Shown here piece after piece: positions 1 to 8,336 of a DNA stretch of 19,188 nt. The stretch lies in contig JAUVTI010000019.1 in the NCBI GenBank assembly GCA_030601605.1, positions 1 through 19,188 of the forward strand, given 5' to 3'. Source of the stretch: Gemmatimonadales bacterium (lineage in GTDB: Bacteria > Gemmatimonadota > Gemmatimonadetes > Gemmatimonadales > GWC2-71-9). A model generated the notes under the pieces. The model was given only the letters and a program-made list of their open reading frames with translations, was not told the DNA's origin and did no database searches. Within the stretch, counting starts at the first letter, position 1; each line of letters begins with the position of its first letter. Made by a program: the position numbers and the translations under genes.

Positions 1-1
1 G

Positions 2-130
2 GAGCAGGACCGGCGCCGTCTCAACGGCGGCGTGGAGCGGATAGTGGAGAAGGGGACGTACGGCAGGGAGCAGCTGCTGGCGGAGGTGCGCGAGCTCGTA
101 GCGGCGCACTCGGCGGGGGTGAGGCCGTGA
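2..130 (+). CDS. C-terminal end of a receiver-type signalling protein (partial)
   Basis: An open frame enters at the left edge and ends with TGA at 128-130, encoding 42 visible residues. The peptide contains RRRLNGGVERIVEKG followed by a helix with REQLLAEVRELV. From memory, this resembles the end of receiver domains found at the C-terminus of GAF/PAS hybrid histidine kinases and related regulators, where the last helix follows a conserved RLNG...V..I..KG segment. The stop overlaps the GTG start of the next kinase gene by 4 bases (GTGA), so the two are almost certainly translated from one mRNA. The phospho-acceptor Asp and everything upstream lie outside the window. A stand-alone response regulator or a hybrid kinase are both possible. 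Confidence 0.7.
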   Translation, partial: EQDRRRLNGGVERIVEKGTYGREQLLAEVRELVAAHSAGVRP

Positions 131-2646
131 GCGACCCCAAACAGCTCGGGAGAGTAGTGACCGGGGGGAACACCTCTCCGGCCAAGATGCGGTCCGCGCT
201 GCTCGGCCTGAGCACTCGCATCGCCGAGGCGCAAGACGAGACCGAGGTCTGTCGCAGCGTGGTGGAGGGACTGTGCCGCGTTGAGTTCGGCTTCGAAGGA
301 GTGGGTCTCTTCCTGGCGGGCTCCGATTCGTTCTCGCCCGCGCTGCGGGCCAGCGCAGGGAGGTTCGGCGCCGGGGACGGCCAGGTCTCCGAGCTGAAGC
401 TCCCCCTGCAGGTTGGGCAGAGCGCCATCGGAGAGCTCGTGGTGCAGCGCGAGCGCAGCAGGGCATTCGACAAGGGTGACCTCGAGATCCTGGGGGCGGC
501 CGCCAACCAGGCCAGCATAGCAATCGGACGGGCCAGGCTGCTCGAATCCGAGCGGACGCGAATCAGCGAGCAGCGGGCCCTGCTCGACACGCTCGCCGAT
601 CTATCCGGCGAATTGGAACTGGACAAGCTGCTCCAGGCGGTGCTGGGGCGAGCGGTATCGCTCCTCGGCGTCACGGGCGGCGAGCTCGCCGTATTCGACG
701 ATGCCGTCGAGCAGCTCGTGATCGTGGCGAGCCACAACCTGGGTGAGGACTCCACGGGCGCGCATATGAACCTCGGCGAGGGAGCAATGGGTCATGTCGC
801 TCTCACTCACGAGCCACTGATCATCCCCAACTACCAGGTGTGGGAGGGGCGCTCCCCGCAATACACGCACGACACCGTGCAGACGGTCATGGTCGTACCG
901 CTGCTCATAGGCGCCAGGCTGGTGGGCGCGATTGCGAGCGTCCACTCGGACCCCTCTCGCAAGTTCGGTGAGGCCGACCTCCGACTGCTGAACTTGTTTG
1001 CGGCACAGGCGGCCATCGCGATCGAGAATGCCCGCCTGTTCGCCGCGGAGCGGCGGCGCGCCGGGGAACAGAAAGCCCTGCTCGACACGATGCAGGACCT
1101 CTCCGGTGAATTGGAGCTCGCGAAGGTACTGCAGCGCGTGCTCGAGCGCGCGGCCGCGTTGCTCGGTGTCACGGGAGCGGAGGTGGCTACGTACGACGAG
1201 GCCGCGGAGGACCTCGTGATAGCAGCGAGCCACAACATGGGTTGGGACGCCGTTGGAAACCGCATGGCCCTGGGGGAGGGGGCGATGGGTCAGGTGGCGC
1301 AGACCCACGAACCCCTGATCATCCCTCGCTACCAGGAATGGGGCGGCCGCTCGTCCCAATACGCCCAGAGTACCGTGCAGACCGTAATGGTGGCGCCGCT
1401 CCTGATCGGCAGCAGGCTGGTGGGTGCGATCGCCGCGGTGCACTCGGATCCCGACCGGGAGTTCGGTCCCGAGGATCTCCGGCTCCTCCAGCTGTTCGCT
1501 CCCCAGGCCGCGATCGCGATCGAGAACGCCCGCCTGTTCTCCACCGCCCAGCGGTACGTCGAAGACATAGTGCTGAACAATCCGGTCGCGATCGTGAACC
1601 TGGACCTCGACGTTAACATCACCTCCTGCAACCCGGCGTTCGAGAAGCTGTTCGGGTACGGCGCGGAGGAGGTGATCGGCCGCAACCTCGACGAGCTGGT
1701 CACGACCGAGGAGACCCGCGCCGAGGCCGAAGCCTACTCCGAGCAGATGCTCGCCGGCCGCAGGACGACCGGCGTTGGGCAGCGACGCCGCAAGGACGGC
1801 TCGCTCGTGGACGTGGAGGTGTTCTCGATCCCGGTCATCGTTGGCGGCGCGCGCGTCGGAATGATGGCCATGTACCACGACATCACGGAGCTCCTCGACG
1901 CGCGACGCACAGCCGAGGAGGCCAGCCACTCGAAGAGCCGCTTCCTCGCCAACACGAGCCACGAGCTCAGGACCCCGCTCAACGCCATCATCGGCTACAG
2001 CGAGATGCTGCTGGAGGACGCCGAGGAGGGGGGCGACGAGGAATCAGCGTCGGACCTGCAGAAGATCCGCGCCGCCGGGCGCCACTTGCTCTCCCTGATC
2101 AACGACATCCTCGATCTCTCCAAGATCGAGGCTGGCAGGATGGAGCTGGACCTGGAGACGTTCGGCGTGTGCGAGACGATCAACGACGTGGCCACAACGG
2201 TGCACCCGCTGATCGAGAACAATGCCAACCGGCTCGAGGTCGACTGCTCGCAGGACGTCGGGTCGATCCACGCCGACGCGAAGCGCGTCAGGCAGGTGTT
2301 GTTGAACCTGGTGTCGAACGCGAGCAAGTTCACCGAAGAGGGCGTGATCACGATTGACGCCGCTCGCGAGAGCAACGGCGGCGGCGATGGCGACTGGCTC
2401 GTCTTGCGCGTGAGCGACTCCGGAATCGGAATGACTCCCGATCAGGTGGCCCGACTGTTCAAGCCGTTCTCTCAGGCGGACGCGGCGACGAGCACCAAGT
2501 ACGGCGGTACCGGTCTGGGGCTCGCGATATCCAGGCGTCTCTGTCAGCTGATGGGAGGCGACGTCTCGGTGGAGAGCGAGAAGGGCCGAGGCTCCACATT
2601 CACGGTGCGCCTCCCGGCTGTGGTGCCTGAGCGGGGAGCCCACTAG
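127..2646 (+). CDS. Soluble sensor histidine kinase, GAF-GAF-GAF-PAS-HisKA-HATPase
   Basis: This 839-residue kinase should autophosphorylate a histidine in response to cytoplasmic signals and pass phosphate to a receiver Asp. Domains in order are GAF1 (about 18-143), GAF2 (about 151-305), GAF3 (about 317-471), PAS (about 476-592), HisKA with H612 in SHELRTPLNAIIGYSEML, and HATPase_c. The HATPase has an N-box (N727, N731), a G1 box DSGIGM (764-769) and a G2 box KYGGTGLGLA (791-800), so it looks catalytically intact. There is no signal peptide or membrane segment and no receiver domain, so it is a cytoplasmic, non-hybrid kinase. GAF2 and GAF3 are tandem copies with a period of 166 residues. No chromophore-binding Cys signature was recognised, so ligands are unknown. 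The GTG start overlaps the upstream stop by 4 bases. The next kinase begins 2 bases after the stop. Confidence 0.93.
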   Translation: MSDPKQLGRVVTGGNTSPAKMRSALLGLSTRIAEAQDETEVCRSVVEGLCRVEFGFEGVGLFLAGSDSFSPALRASAGRFGAGDGQVSELKLPLQVGQSAIGELVVQRERSRAFDKGDLEILGAAANQASIAIGRARLLESERTRISEQRALLDTLADLSGELELDKLLQAVLGRAVSLLGVTGGELAVFDDAVEQLVIVASHNLGEDSTGAHMNLGEGAMGHVALTHEPLIIPNYQVWEGRSPQYTHDTVQTVMVVPLLIGARLVGAIASVHSDPSRKFGEADLRLLNLFAAQAAIAIENARLFAAERRRAGEQKALLDTMQDLSGELELAKVLQRVLERAAALLGVTGAEVATYDEAAEDLVIAASHNMGWDAVGNRMALGEGAMGQVAQTHEPLIIPRYQEWGGRSSQYAQSTVQTVMVAPLLIGSRLVGAIAAVHSDPDREFGPEDLRLLQLFAPQAAIAIENARLFSTAQRYVEDIVLNNPVAIVNLDLDVNITSCNPAFEKLFGYGAEEVIGRNLDELVTTEETRAEAEAYSEQMLAGRRTTGVGQRRRKDGSLVDVEVFSIPVIVGGARVGMMAMYHDITELLDARRTAEEASHSKSRFLANTSHELRTPLNAIIGYSEMLLEDAEEGGDEESASDLQKIRAAGRHLLSLINDILDLSKIEAGRMELDLETFGVCETINDVATTVHPLIENNANRLEVDCSQDVGSIHADAKRVRQVLLNLVSNASKFTEEGVITIDAARESNGGGDGDWLVLRVSDSGIGMTPDQVARLFKPFSQADAATSTKYGGTGLGLAISRRLCQLMGGDVSVESEKGRGSTFTVRLPAVVPERGAH
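577..1539 (+). repeat. Tandem in-frame duplication of a GAF domain
   Basis: Bases 577-1041 and 1075-1539 encode two 155-residue GAF units aligned without gaps at a 498-base period. Shared blocks include THEPLIIP, TVQTVM, PLLIG and RLVGAIA, followed by VHSDP and AAIAIENARLF. A third copy of the same length lies in the downstream kinase at 3207-3671. This points to internal duplication plus whole-gene duplication. Codon-level divergence shows it is not very recent. Confidence 0.85.
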
Positions 2647-2648
2647 CC

Positions 2649-4778
2649 GTGCCCCGTTCCGCCACCGCGCGCGCGCGCGCCAAGCCCGGCAAGAGCGCGG
2701 CTGCCCATCGGCAGGCCGCCCTGCTGCGCCTCAGCACGGAGATCGCCGCCGCGCAGGACGAGGAGGCGGTCTACCGCTCCGTCGTGAGCGGCCTCCACGA
2801 CGAGGCCCTGGGGTACAACTTCCTGGGCGTCTTCCTGCTCGACTCCGAGTCCGGCGATCGCGTGCTCCAGGCGAGCATCGGCTGGCCGGACGTGCCGCCG
2901 GACTGGCGCGTGCACCGCGGTGAAGGCCTCAGCGAGCAGGCCCTGTTGGACGGCGAGCTGCACTACACGCCCGACGTCACGCGAGAGAGCAAGTACCTCC
3001 CCAGCCTGAGCACCGGCTCCGAGCTGGACGTGCCCCTCCGGGTGGACGGCCAGACCATTGGCGTGCTGGTGGTAGAGAGCGCCGAGCCGAATGCGTTCGG
3101 CGACGAGGATTTCGAGATCCTCGCGGCGGCGGCCAATCAGGCGGCCATCGCCATCGGCCGGGCCCGGCTCCTGACCGCGGAGCGGCAACGCGCTGACGAG
3201 CACAAGGCCCTGCTCGACACCATGGCCGTCCTCTCGGCCGAGCTCGAGCTGTCGCGCGTGCTGCAGGCGGTCCTGGAGCGGGCTGTGAGCCTGTTGGGCG
3301 TGACGGGCGGCGAGGTCGCGATATACGAGGAGCAGGCACAGGAGCTCGTCGTGGTCGCGAGCCAGGACATCGGCAAGGACTCCACGGGCACGCGGCTCAA
3401 GCCGGGCGAGGGAGCGATGGGAACCGTTGCCCGGACGCACGAGCCAATCATCATCCCATCATACGCTGAGTGGCTGGGCCGCTCGACCAAGTACTCGGAC
3501 GTCACGATTCACTCCGTGATGGCCGCCCCGCTCCTGATCGGGCGCAGGCTCGTGGGGGCCATCGCCACCGTACACTCGGATCCGGCGCGCGTGTTCGGCC
3601 CCGAGGACATGCGCCTGCTCAACCTGTTCGCGCCGCAGGCGGCGGTCGCGATCGAGAACGCCCGGCTCTACACCGAGGCGCAGCGCCAGAAGCAGTATTT
3701 CGAGGAGCTGCTCCAGAACAGCCCGGTGGCCATCGTCACGCTCGACCGCGAATACCGCATCGTCAGCTGCAATCCCAACTTCGAGAGGCTGTTCGGCTAC
3801 TCCAGCAGCGAGGCGGTCGGGCGGAACCTGGACGAGCTGATCACGACCGAAGCCACACGCTCGGAGGCGGAGCAGTACACGCGGGAAGCGCTGGATCGCG
3901 CGGTCCACGGAATCGGCCGACGGCGCCGCAAGGACGGGACACTGGTGGATGTGGAGGTGCTCGGGGTTCCCGTGATGGTGGACGGCGAGCGCGTGGGACT
4001 CATGGGCCTGTACCACGACATCACCGAGCTGCTCAGGGCGCGCCAGCAAGCGGAATCCGCCAACAACGCCAAGAGCCAGTTCCTGGCCAGCATGAGTCAC
4101 GAGCTCAGGACCCCGCTCAATGCGATCATCGGCTACAGCGAGATGCTGCAGGAGGAGGCGGAGGACCTGGGACACGCCGAGTTCGGCGGGGATTTGCAGA
4201 AGATCCACACCGCCGGCCGGCACCTGCTCTCCCTGATCAACAACGTCCTGGATCTCTCCAAGATCGAGGCAGGCCGGATGGAGCTGCACCTGGAGGACTT
4301 CGATGCGAACGCGATGCTCGATGACGTGGTGACGACCGTGCGCCCCCTCGTGGACAAGAACTCCAACCGACTGCAGGTCGAGCGGGCCGACAGCCTGGGA
4401 ATCATGCGCGCCGACCTGACCAAGGTTCGACAGATGCTGCTGAACCTGCTGTCCAACGCGTGCAAGTTCACGGAGAACGGCAAGATCACTCTGGCGGCCG
4501 AGCGCGGGGAGGACGGCGGGCGGGAGATCGTCACGTTTTCCGTCACCGATACCGGGATCGGCATGACCCCCGAGCAGATGGACCGGCTGTTCGAGGCGTT
4601 CTCGCAGGCCGAGGCGTCCACGACCAGCAAGTACGGGGGGACCGGACTGGGGCTCGCAATCACCCGCAGCTTCTGCGACATGATGGGGGGAGATGTGCAG
4701 GTAGTCAGTGCGCTCGGAGAGGGCTCGACATTCACAATCCGCTTGCCGGCGGCCGTAGAGGCCGTGCCGGCGACGTAG
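2649..4778 (+). CDS. Soluble sensor histidine kinase, GAF-GAF-PAS-HisKA-HATPase
   Basis: This 709-residue paralogue of the preceding kinase has one GAF fewer. A basic, Ala-rich N-terminus (1-18) is followed by GAF1 (about 25-175), GAF2 (about 187-341), PAS (about 347-465) and HisKA with H484 in MSHELRTPLNAIIGYSEML. The HATPase_c has N599/N603, DTGIGM from D634, and KYGGTGLGLA at 661-670. All catalytic boxes are present. There is no membrane segment and no receiver. From GAF2 to the C-terminus it aligns with its neighbour almost without gaps. The first GAF is clearly different in sequence, so the two kinases probably read different signals but could share a partner regulator or form heterodimers. 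The GTG start lies 2 bases after the upstream stop, indicating translational coupling. The response regulator gene follows after 13 bases. Confidence 0.93.
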   Translation: MPRSATARARAKPGKSAAAHRQAALLRLSTEIAAAQDEEAVYRSVVSGLHDEALGYNFLGVFLLDSESGDRVLQASIGWPDVPPDWRVHRGEGLSEQALLDGELHYTPDVTRESKYLPSLSTGSELDVPLRVDGQTIGVLVVESAEPNAFGDEDFEILAAAANQAAIAIGRARLLTAERQRADEHKALLDTMAVLSAELELSRVLQAVLERAVSLLGVTGGEVAIYEEQAQELVVVASQDIGKDSTGTRLKPGEGAMGTVARTHEPIIIPSYAEWLGRSTKYSDVTIHSVMAAPLLIGRRLVGAIATVHSDPARVFGPEDMRLLNLFAPQAAVAIENARLYTEAQRQKQYFEELLQNSPVAIVTLDREYRIVSCNPNFERLFGYSSSEAVGRNLDELITTEATRSEAEQYTREALDRAVHGIGRRRRKDGTLVDVEVLGVPVMVDGERVGLMGLYHDITELLRARQQAESANNAKSQFLASMSHELRTPLNAIIGYSEMLQEEAEDLGHAEFGGDLQKIHTAGRHLLSLINNVLDLSKIEAGRMELHLEDFDANAMLDDVVTTVRPLVDKNSNRLQVERADSLGIMRADLTKVRQMLLNLLSNACKFTENGKITLAAERGEDGGREIVTFSVTDTGIGMTPEQMDRLFEAFSQAEASTTSKYGGTGLGLAITRSFCDMMGGDVQVVSALGEGSTFTIRLPAAVEAVPAT

Positions 4779-4787
4779 AGGGAGGAG
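4779..4787 (+). promoter_or_regulatory. Strong Shine-Dalgarno site of the response regulator gene
   Basis: The sequence AGGGAGGAG sits directly after the kinase stop codon and 4 bases before the ATG at 4792. It is the best Shine-Dalgarno match in the operon. The other genes here start by overlap with the previous stop. The regulator may therefore be translated in excess over the kinases. Confidence 0.7.
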
Positions 4788-4791
4788 TGCG

Positions 4792-5163
4792 ATGGCAAGG
4801 ATCCTCTTGGTCGAGGACAACGAAATGAACCGCGACATGCTGTCGCGCCGCCTCACGCGCAAGGGGTTCGAGGTCGAGACGGCCGTGGACGGGCGGGAAG
4901 GCGTGGAGATGGCCAAGACAGGCGAATACGACCTCATCCTGATGGACATGAGCCTGCCGGAGATCGACGGCTGGGAGGCGACGCGGCAGCTGCGCGCCGC
5001 GCCCGACACCGAGCGCACGCCGATCGTTGCCCTCACCGCACACGCCATGGCGGGCGATCGGGAGAAGGCGCTCGAGGCCGGCTGCGACGACTATGACACG
5101 AAGCCGATCGAGCTGGACCGTCTGTTGTCCAAGATCAATGCCCTGCTGGAGAACAGCCCGTGA
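4792..5163 (+). CDS. Single-domain response regulator (CheY/DivK-like receiver)
   Basis: The 123 residues form one complete receiver domain with no output domain. Acidic residues E8 and D9, phospho-acceptor D52 (LILMDMSLPEIDGWEA), switch T82 (VALTAHAM) and K104 (DTKP) are all present, so it should be phosphorylatable. The sequence style (EDNEMNRDML, ALTAHAMAGDREKALEAGCDDY) matches DivK-type receivers found beside hybrid kinases. It lies just after two histidine kinases that lack receivers, so it is the obvious phosphate acceptor for both. It could then act by binding a partner or by passing phosphate to the HisKA-like histidine of the next protein. Its stop overlaps the next gene's GTG by 4 bases. 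Confidence 0.95.
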   Translation: MARILLVEDNEMNRDMLSRRLTRKGFEVETAVDGREGVEMAKTGEYDLILMDMSLPEIDGWEATRQLRAAPDTERTPIVALTAHAMAGDREKALEAGCDDYDTKPIELDRLLSKINALLENSP

Positions 5164-7082
5164 CCGTTGGCGTGGATCCCGGCGCTCCGCTCTCTCGTGA
5201 CGCGGTCAGCGGGCTGCGGCACGAGCTGCGCACGCCGGTCAATCACATCATGGGTTACGCCGAGATGCTGCTCGAGGATCTCGGACCCGACCGCTCCGAG
5301 CGCCGCACCGCACTCGAGGAAGCGGTTGGCGCCGCACGAGACGTGCTCTCGCTGGTCAGTGTCTCACTTCCGGCCGGCCGCACCGAGGTCGCGCAGGGCG
5401 ATGTCGCCGCGCTATACGAGTCGCTACGCGAGCCGCAGCAGCGCATTCTCCGGGCGCTCACACCGCTCGTAGGCGACGGCGCCGATGCGGGGGACGAGTT
5501 CGTCGCCGACCTCAAGAGGATCCTGAACGCCGCCGGACGATTGGTGAGCGCGCCGGCGTCCGCGCCCGCCGGGACGAAGGAGGCTGCGGCGGCGCCGAGT
5601 GGCTCGGAGGATGCCCAGGCGCGGATTCTGGTCGTGGACGACGTCGAGGACAACCGCGAACTGCTGCGCAGGCGGCTCCAGCGCGAGGGCTACGCCGCGG
5701 ACTGCGCGGAAGACGGCCACGCCGCACTCGAGATGATCGCCCGGCAGCCCTACGACCTCGTTCTGCTCGACATGCTGATGCCGGGCATCGACGGATACGA
5801 GGTTCTCGGACGGCTCAAGGAGTCGCCGGCCACGCGGGACATTCCCGTGGTCATGATCTCCGCCCTCGACGAGCTCGAGAAGATGGCGAGCTGCATCGAG
5901 CGGGGCGCGGAGGACTACCTCCCCAAACCCTTCGATCCCGTGTTGCTGCGCGCCCGCATCAGGGCGTGCCTGGAGAAGAAGCGCCTGCGCGACAAGGAGG
6001 TCGAGTACCTCAAGCAGGTGGGCCGGGTGATCGAGGCGGCCACCGCGGTCGAAACCGGCAGTTACGAATCAGGTACGCTGGCCGAGGTGGCGAGCCGGAG
6101 CGACGAACTCGGGCGGCTGGCACGCGTATTCGACGGCATGGCGGCCGAGGTACGCTCGCGCGAGGAGAGGCTGCGCCGGCGGATCGACGATCTCAAGGCG
6201 GAGGTCTCGGCGGCGCGCGGCGCCAAGCGCCCCAGCGGCGCGGAACTCGACTTCGCCAGCCTCGGCACCGGGAAGCGGTTCGCCGGCCGCTATGAAGTGA
6301 TCGAGACCGTTGGCGCCGGCGCGATGGGCATGGTCTATCGCACGAAGGACCTCGAGCTGGACGAGGAGGTCGCGATCAAGACGGTGAAGCCCGAGCTCGT
6401 GGTCGACGACACCGCGGTGGAGCGGTTCAAGGACGAGATACGCCTGGCCCGCAGGATCTCGCACCGCAACGTCGTCCGCACGCACGACTTCGGCGAGTGG
6501 CAGGGCGTCTACTACCTCACGATGGAGTACGTCGAGGGCGTCACCGTGCGGGACCTGCTGAACACCCGCGGGCGGCTCGGGGTGTCGCCTACGATGGCTA
6601 TCGCGACCCAGCTGGCCGCGGCCCTGGCGGTGGCGCACGAGCAGGGCGTCATACACCGCGACATCAAGCCGCAGAACCTGCTGTTGGACGGCGACGGCGT
6701 GCTCAAGGTGATGGACTTCGGCGTGGCGCGGCTGGCGGAGCGCACCAGCGGCATCACAGAGACCGGCCTGGTTGTGGGCACACCCGCCTATATGTCTCCG
6801 GAGCAACTGCTGACCGACGCAGATCTCGACCCGCGCAGCGACCTCTGGGCGGTCGGAGTGGTGCTGTACGAGTGCCTCACCGGGAAGCTGCCGTTCACGG
6901 CCAGCACGCCGGTCGCCCTGATCGCGAAGGTGCTGAACGAGACGCCCCCCACGCCGACCGAGCTCAATGCGGAGGTGCCCGAGACACTTTCGGCCCTCGT
7001 ACTCGAGCTCCTGGCCAAGCGACGCGAGGACCGCATCGGATCGGCGCAGGAGCTCGAGGAGCGCCTCGGCAGGCTGGGGTAG
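5160..7082 (+). CDS. Chimeric HisKA-receiver-HAMP-Ser/Thr protein kinase
   Basis: The 640 residues carry four modules. Residues 14-66 hold a HisKA-like box, LRHELRTPVNHIMGYAEML, with H21 but no HATPase domain anywhere. Residues 154-270 are a receiver with phospho-acceptor D204 (LVLLDMLMPGIDGYE) and K256 (PKPF). Residues about 285-345 resemble a HAMP linker (SDELGRLARVFDGMAAEVRSR) followed by coiled-coil-like sequence, with no membrane segment. Residues 378-640 are a Hanks-type kinase with glycine loop GAGAMG (385-390), K407, HRDIKPQN (499-506), DFG (519-521) and SPE (546-548), so it should be active. After the kinase there is no transmembrane or PASTA region, so the protein is cytoplasmic. 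The likely logic is that phosphate arriving at H21 or D204 alters the HAMP/coiled-coil and gates the Ser/Thr kinase. That is inference. The gene is last in the operon and overlaps the response regulator by 4 bases. Confidence 0.9.
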   Translation: MTVGVDPGAPLSRDAVSGLRHELRTPVNHIMGYAEMLLEDLGPDRSERRTALEEAVGAARDVLSLVSVSLPAGRTEVAQGDVAALYESLREPQQRILRALTPLVGDGADAGDEFVADLKRILNAAGRLVSAPASAPAGTKEAAAAPSGSEDAQARILVVDDVEDNRELLRRRLQREGYAADCAEDGHAALEMIARQPYDLVLLDMLMPGIDGYEVLGRLKESPATRDIPVVMISALDELEKMASCIERGAEDYLPKPFDPVLLRARIRACLEKKRLRDKEVEYLKQVGRVIEAATAVETGSYESGTLAEVASRSDELGRLARVFDGMAAEVRSREERLRRRIDDLKAEVSAARGAKRPSGAELDFASLGTGKRFAGRYEVIETVGAGAMGMVYRTKDLELDEEVAIKTVKPELVVDDTAVERFKDEIRLARRISHRNVVRTHDFGEWQGVYYLTMEYVEGVTVRDLLNTRGRLGVSPTMAIATQLAAALAVAHEQGVIHRDIKPQNLLLDGDGVLKVMDFGVARLAERTSGITETGLVVGTPAYMSPEQLLTDADLDPRSDLWAVGVVLYECLTGKLPFTASTPVALIAKVLNETPPTPTELNAEVPETLSALVLELLAKRREDRIGSAQELEERLGRLG

Positions 7083-7100
7083 GCTCTCCCAGGTGTCTTG

Positions 7101-7766
7101 CTACTGCAGTATCGCGACCGGATACGTGAAGCCGGCCGAGAACATCCAGGTACGGCTCTTCACGGTCTCGTCCGGAGAGTCCAATGCCAAGTTCGTGAGC
7201 CCCAGGTCGTAGAGCACGTCCAGGAAGACCGTTGCGGGCCCCGCGTTGATCCCGAGCCCGCCACCGAACATCAGGCTCCACAGGGTCTTCTTGCGCTCGA
7301 CCACTACGAGCGGGTCGTCGCAGTCGAACGATGCTTCGATTCCACCCACGGTCCCGGAGATGGTGCACCCGACCTCGAACTCGATAGCCGGGCCTCCCAT
7401 GATCCGGATCGCCACCGAGGAGCCCACCGGGTACCTGCCCTTGACCATGAGCGGGACCTGTATGTACGCCCCATTCAAGTTGGCATCGACGCCCGTCGAG
7501 ATGGAGTTGAACCCCTGCTGCGTGTACAGCCCGTCGATCTCGATCCCGAAGTACTCGTGCAGGTCCAGCGCCACCACTACGCCGGCGTGGAACCCGGTCT
7601 TCGAGTTGATCTCTTCCCCCGGAGGCGGCGGGCTCCAGCTCACCGTGGACAGGTTGAGGCCGCCCCTCAAGCCGAGCCCGATGGACTTCGACTGCGCCTC
7701 GACCTGGCTGGCGAACAGTGCCCCGATCGCCACGACCGCGAGCACGGCCAATGTCTGCTTCCTCAT
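7101..7766 (-). CDS. Porin-family outer-membrane beta-barrel protein
   Basis: This 221-residue protein has a classic Sec signal peptide (MRKQTLAVLAVVAIGALFASQVEAQ, cut as a region of about 24 residues). The mature part has alternating hydrophobic strands and glycine-rich turns, for example GLGLRGGLNLST, TGFHAGVVVALDL and LMFGGGLGINAGPATVFLDV. This is the pattern of the outer-membrane beta-barrel (PorT/OMP_b-brl) families common in Bacteroidota and Gemmatimonadota. Two cysteines, C134 and C149, could form a loop disulfide. The C-terminus ends in VAILQ rather than the usual terminal aromatic residue, so family assignment is by style only and the cargo is unknown. GGGAGGG lies 5 bases before the ATG. 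It is downstream of the NTF2-like gene by 39 bases and probably co-transcribed. Its 3' end faces the kinase gene with an 18-base gap. Confidence 0.8.
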   Translation of the reverse strand: MRKQTLAVLAVVAIGALFASQVEAQSKSIGLGLRGGLNLSTVSWSPPPPGEEINSKTGFHAGVVVALDLHEYFGIEIDGLYTQQGFNSISTGVDANLNGAYIQVPLMVKGRYPVGSSVAIRIMGGPAIEFEVGCTISGTVGGIEASFDCDDPLVVVERKKTLWSLMFGGGLGINAGPATVFLDVLYDLGLTNLALDSPDETVKSRTWMFSAGFTYPVAILQ

Positions 7767-7805
7767 GATCCCTCCCTTCCCTGCGTATCGCTACGCCATT
7801 GCTCC

Positions 7806-8258
7806 CTATTGCTGCCGCGCCTCGGGGCGCACCTGCCACAGCACGTTGATGATCTTCCACTCGCCCTTCCACTCGGCGAGGTGCATGTAATCGATCCAGT
7901 CGCTCGCGTCCACCCGCGCCGACGCAGTCCCCTCGTAGATGTCGAGGATGGTCACTTCGGTGCGCACCTGGTCCGGCGGAGTGCGCGTTCCGTAACCGGC
8001 CGCGGTGGCCTGAATCAGCTGCTCCGCCGTCATGTTCCGGAGCCCCGTATCCCCGGTCTGCGGGTTGACGCCAACGATGCGCTTGGACAGCTCCGGATGG
8101 AGCGCCCGCTCCATCCGCCCGGCGTCGCCCGCGTACCAGCCCTCGATGTAATCCAGGGCCGCCTGCCGGACGCCGGCAGAATCGGCCGCCGTCTGCGCCT
8201 GCGCGGCAGCCGACAGGCCCAGCGCCGCCGCGGCGACCAGAATCATCATCCTCTTCAC
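7806..8258 (-). CDS. Secreted NTF2-fold protein, lumazine-binding-like
   Basis: This 150-residue protein begins with a signal peptide of about 21 residues ending in AQA. The mature domain starts with ALDYIEGWYAGDAGRMERAL and HPELSKR, the signature I associate with the putative lumazine-binding / nuclear transport factor 2 superfamily. It ends with WKIINVLWQVRP, the typical last strand of that fold. Members form small cone-shaped alpha+beta barrels that bind small ligands or dimerise. The substrate here is unknown, and the periplasmic location is predicted from the signal peptide. The start is GTG with a GGGGGGTGAG purine run just upstream. The porin-like gene follows after 39 bases, and co-expression suggests a shared envelope role, but nothing more specific can be read from the sequence. 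Confidence 0.8.
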   Translation of the reverse strand: MKRMMILVAAAALGLSAAAQAQTAADSAGVRQAALDYIEGWYAGDAGRMERALHPELSKRIVGVNPQTGDTGLRNMTAEQLIQATAAGYGTRTPPDQVRTEVTILDIYEGTASARVDASDWIDYMHLAEWKGEWKIINVLWQVRPEARQQ

Positions 8259-8336
8259 AGCTCACCCCCCGGTTGGTCGGTGTCGGGACCCCGCGCGCCA
8301 CCTCCGCCTCGGGGGGTGGAACCGGGGTCCATCTGC

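Noticed and set aside
601..1962. A 453-codon open frame on the minus strand inside the first kinase gene
   Set aside because: It is the antisense shadow of a high-GC coding region; the plus strand has intact GAF, PAS and kinase motifs, and the antisense product has no recognisable domain.
7074..7092. CTGGG/CCCAG pairing as a bidirectional terminator
   Set aside because: Only 5 base pairs with a 9-base loop and no T-tract on either side.
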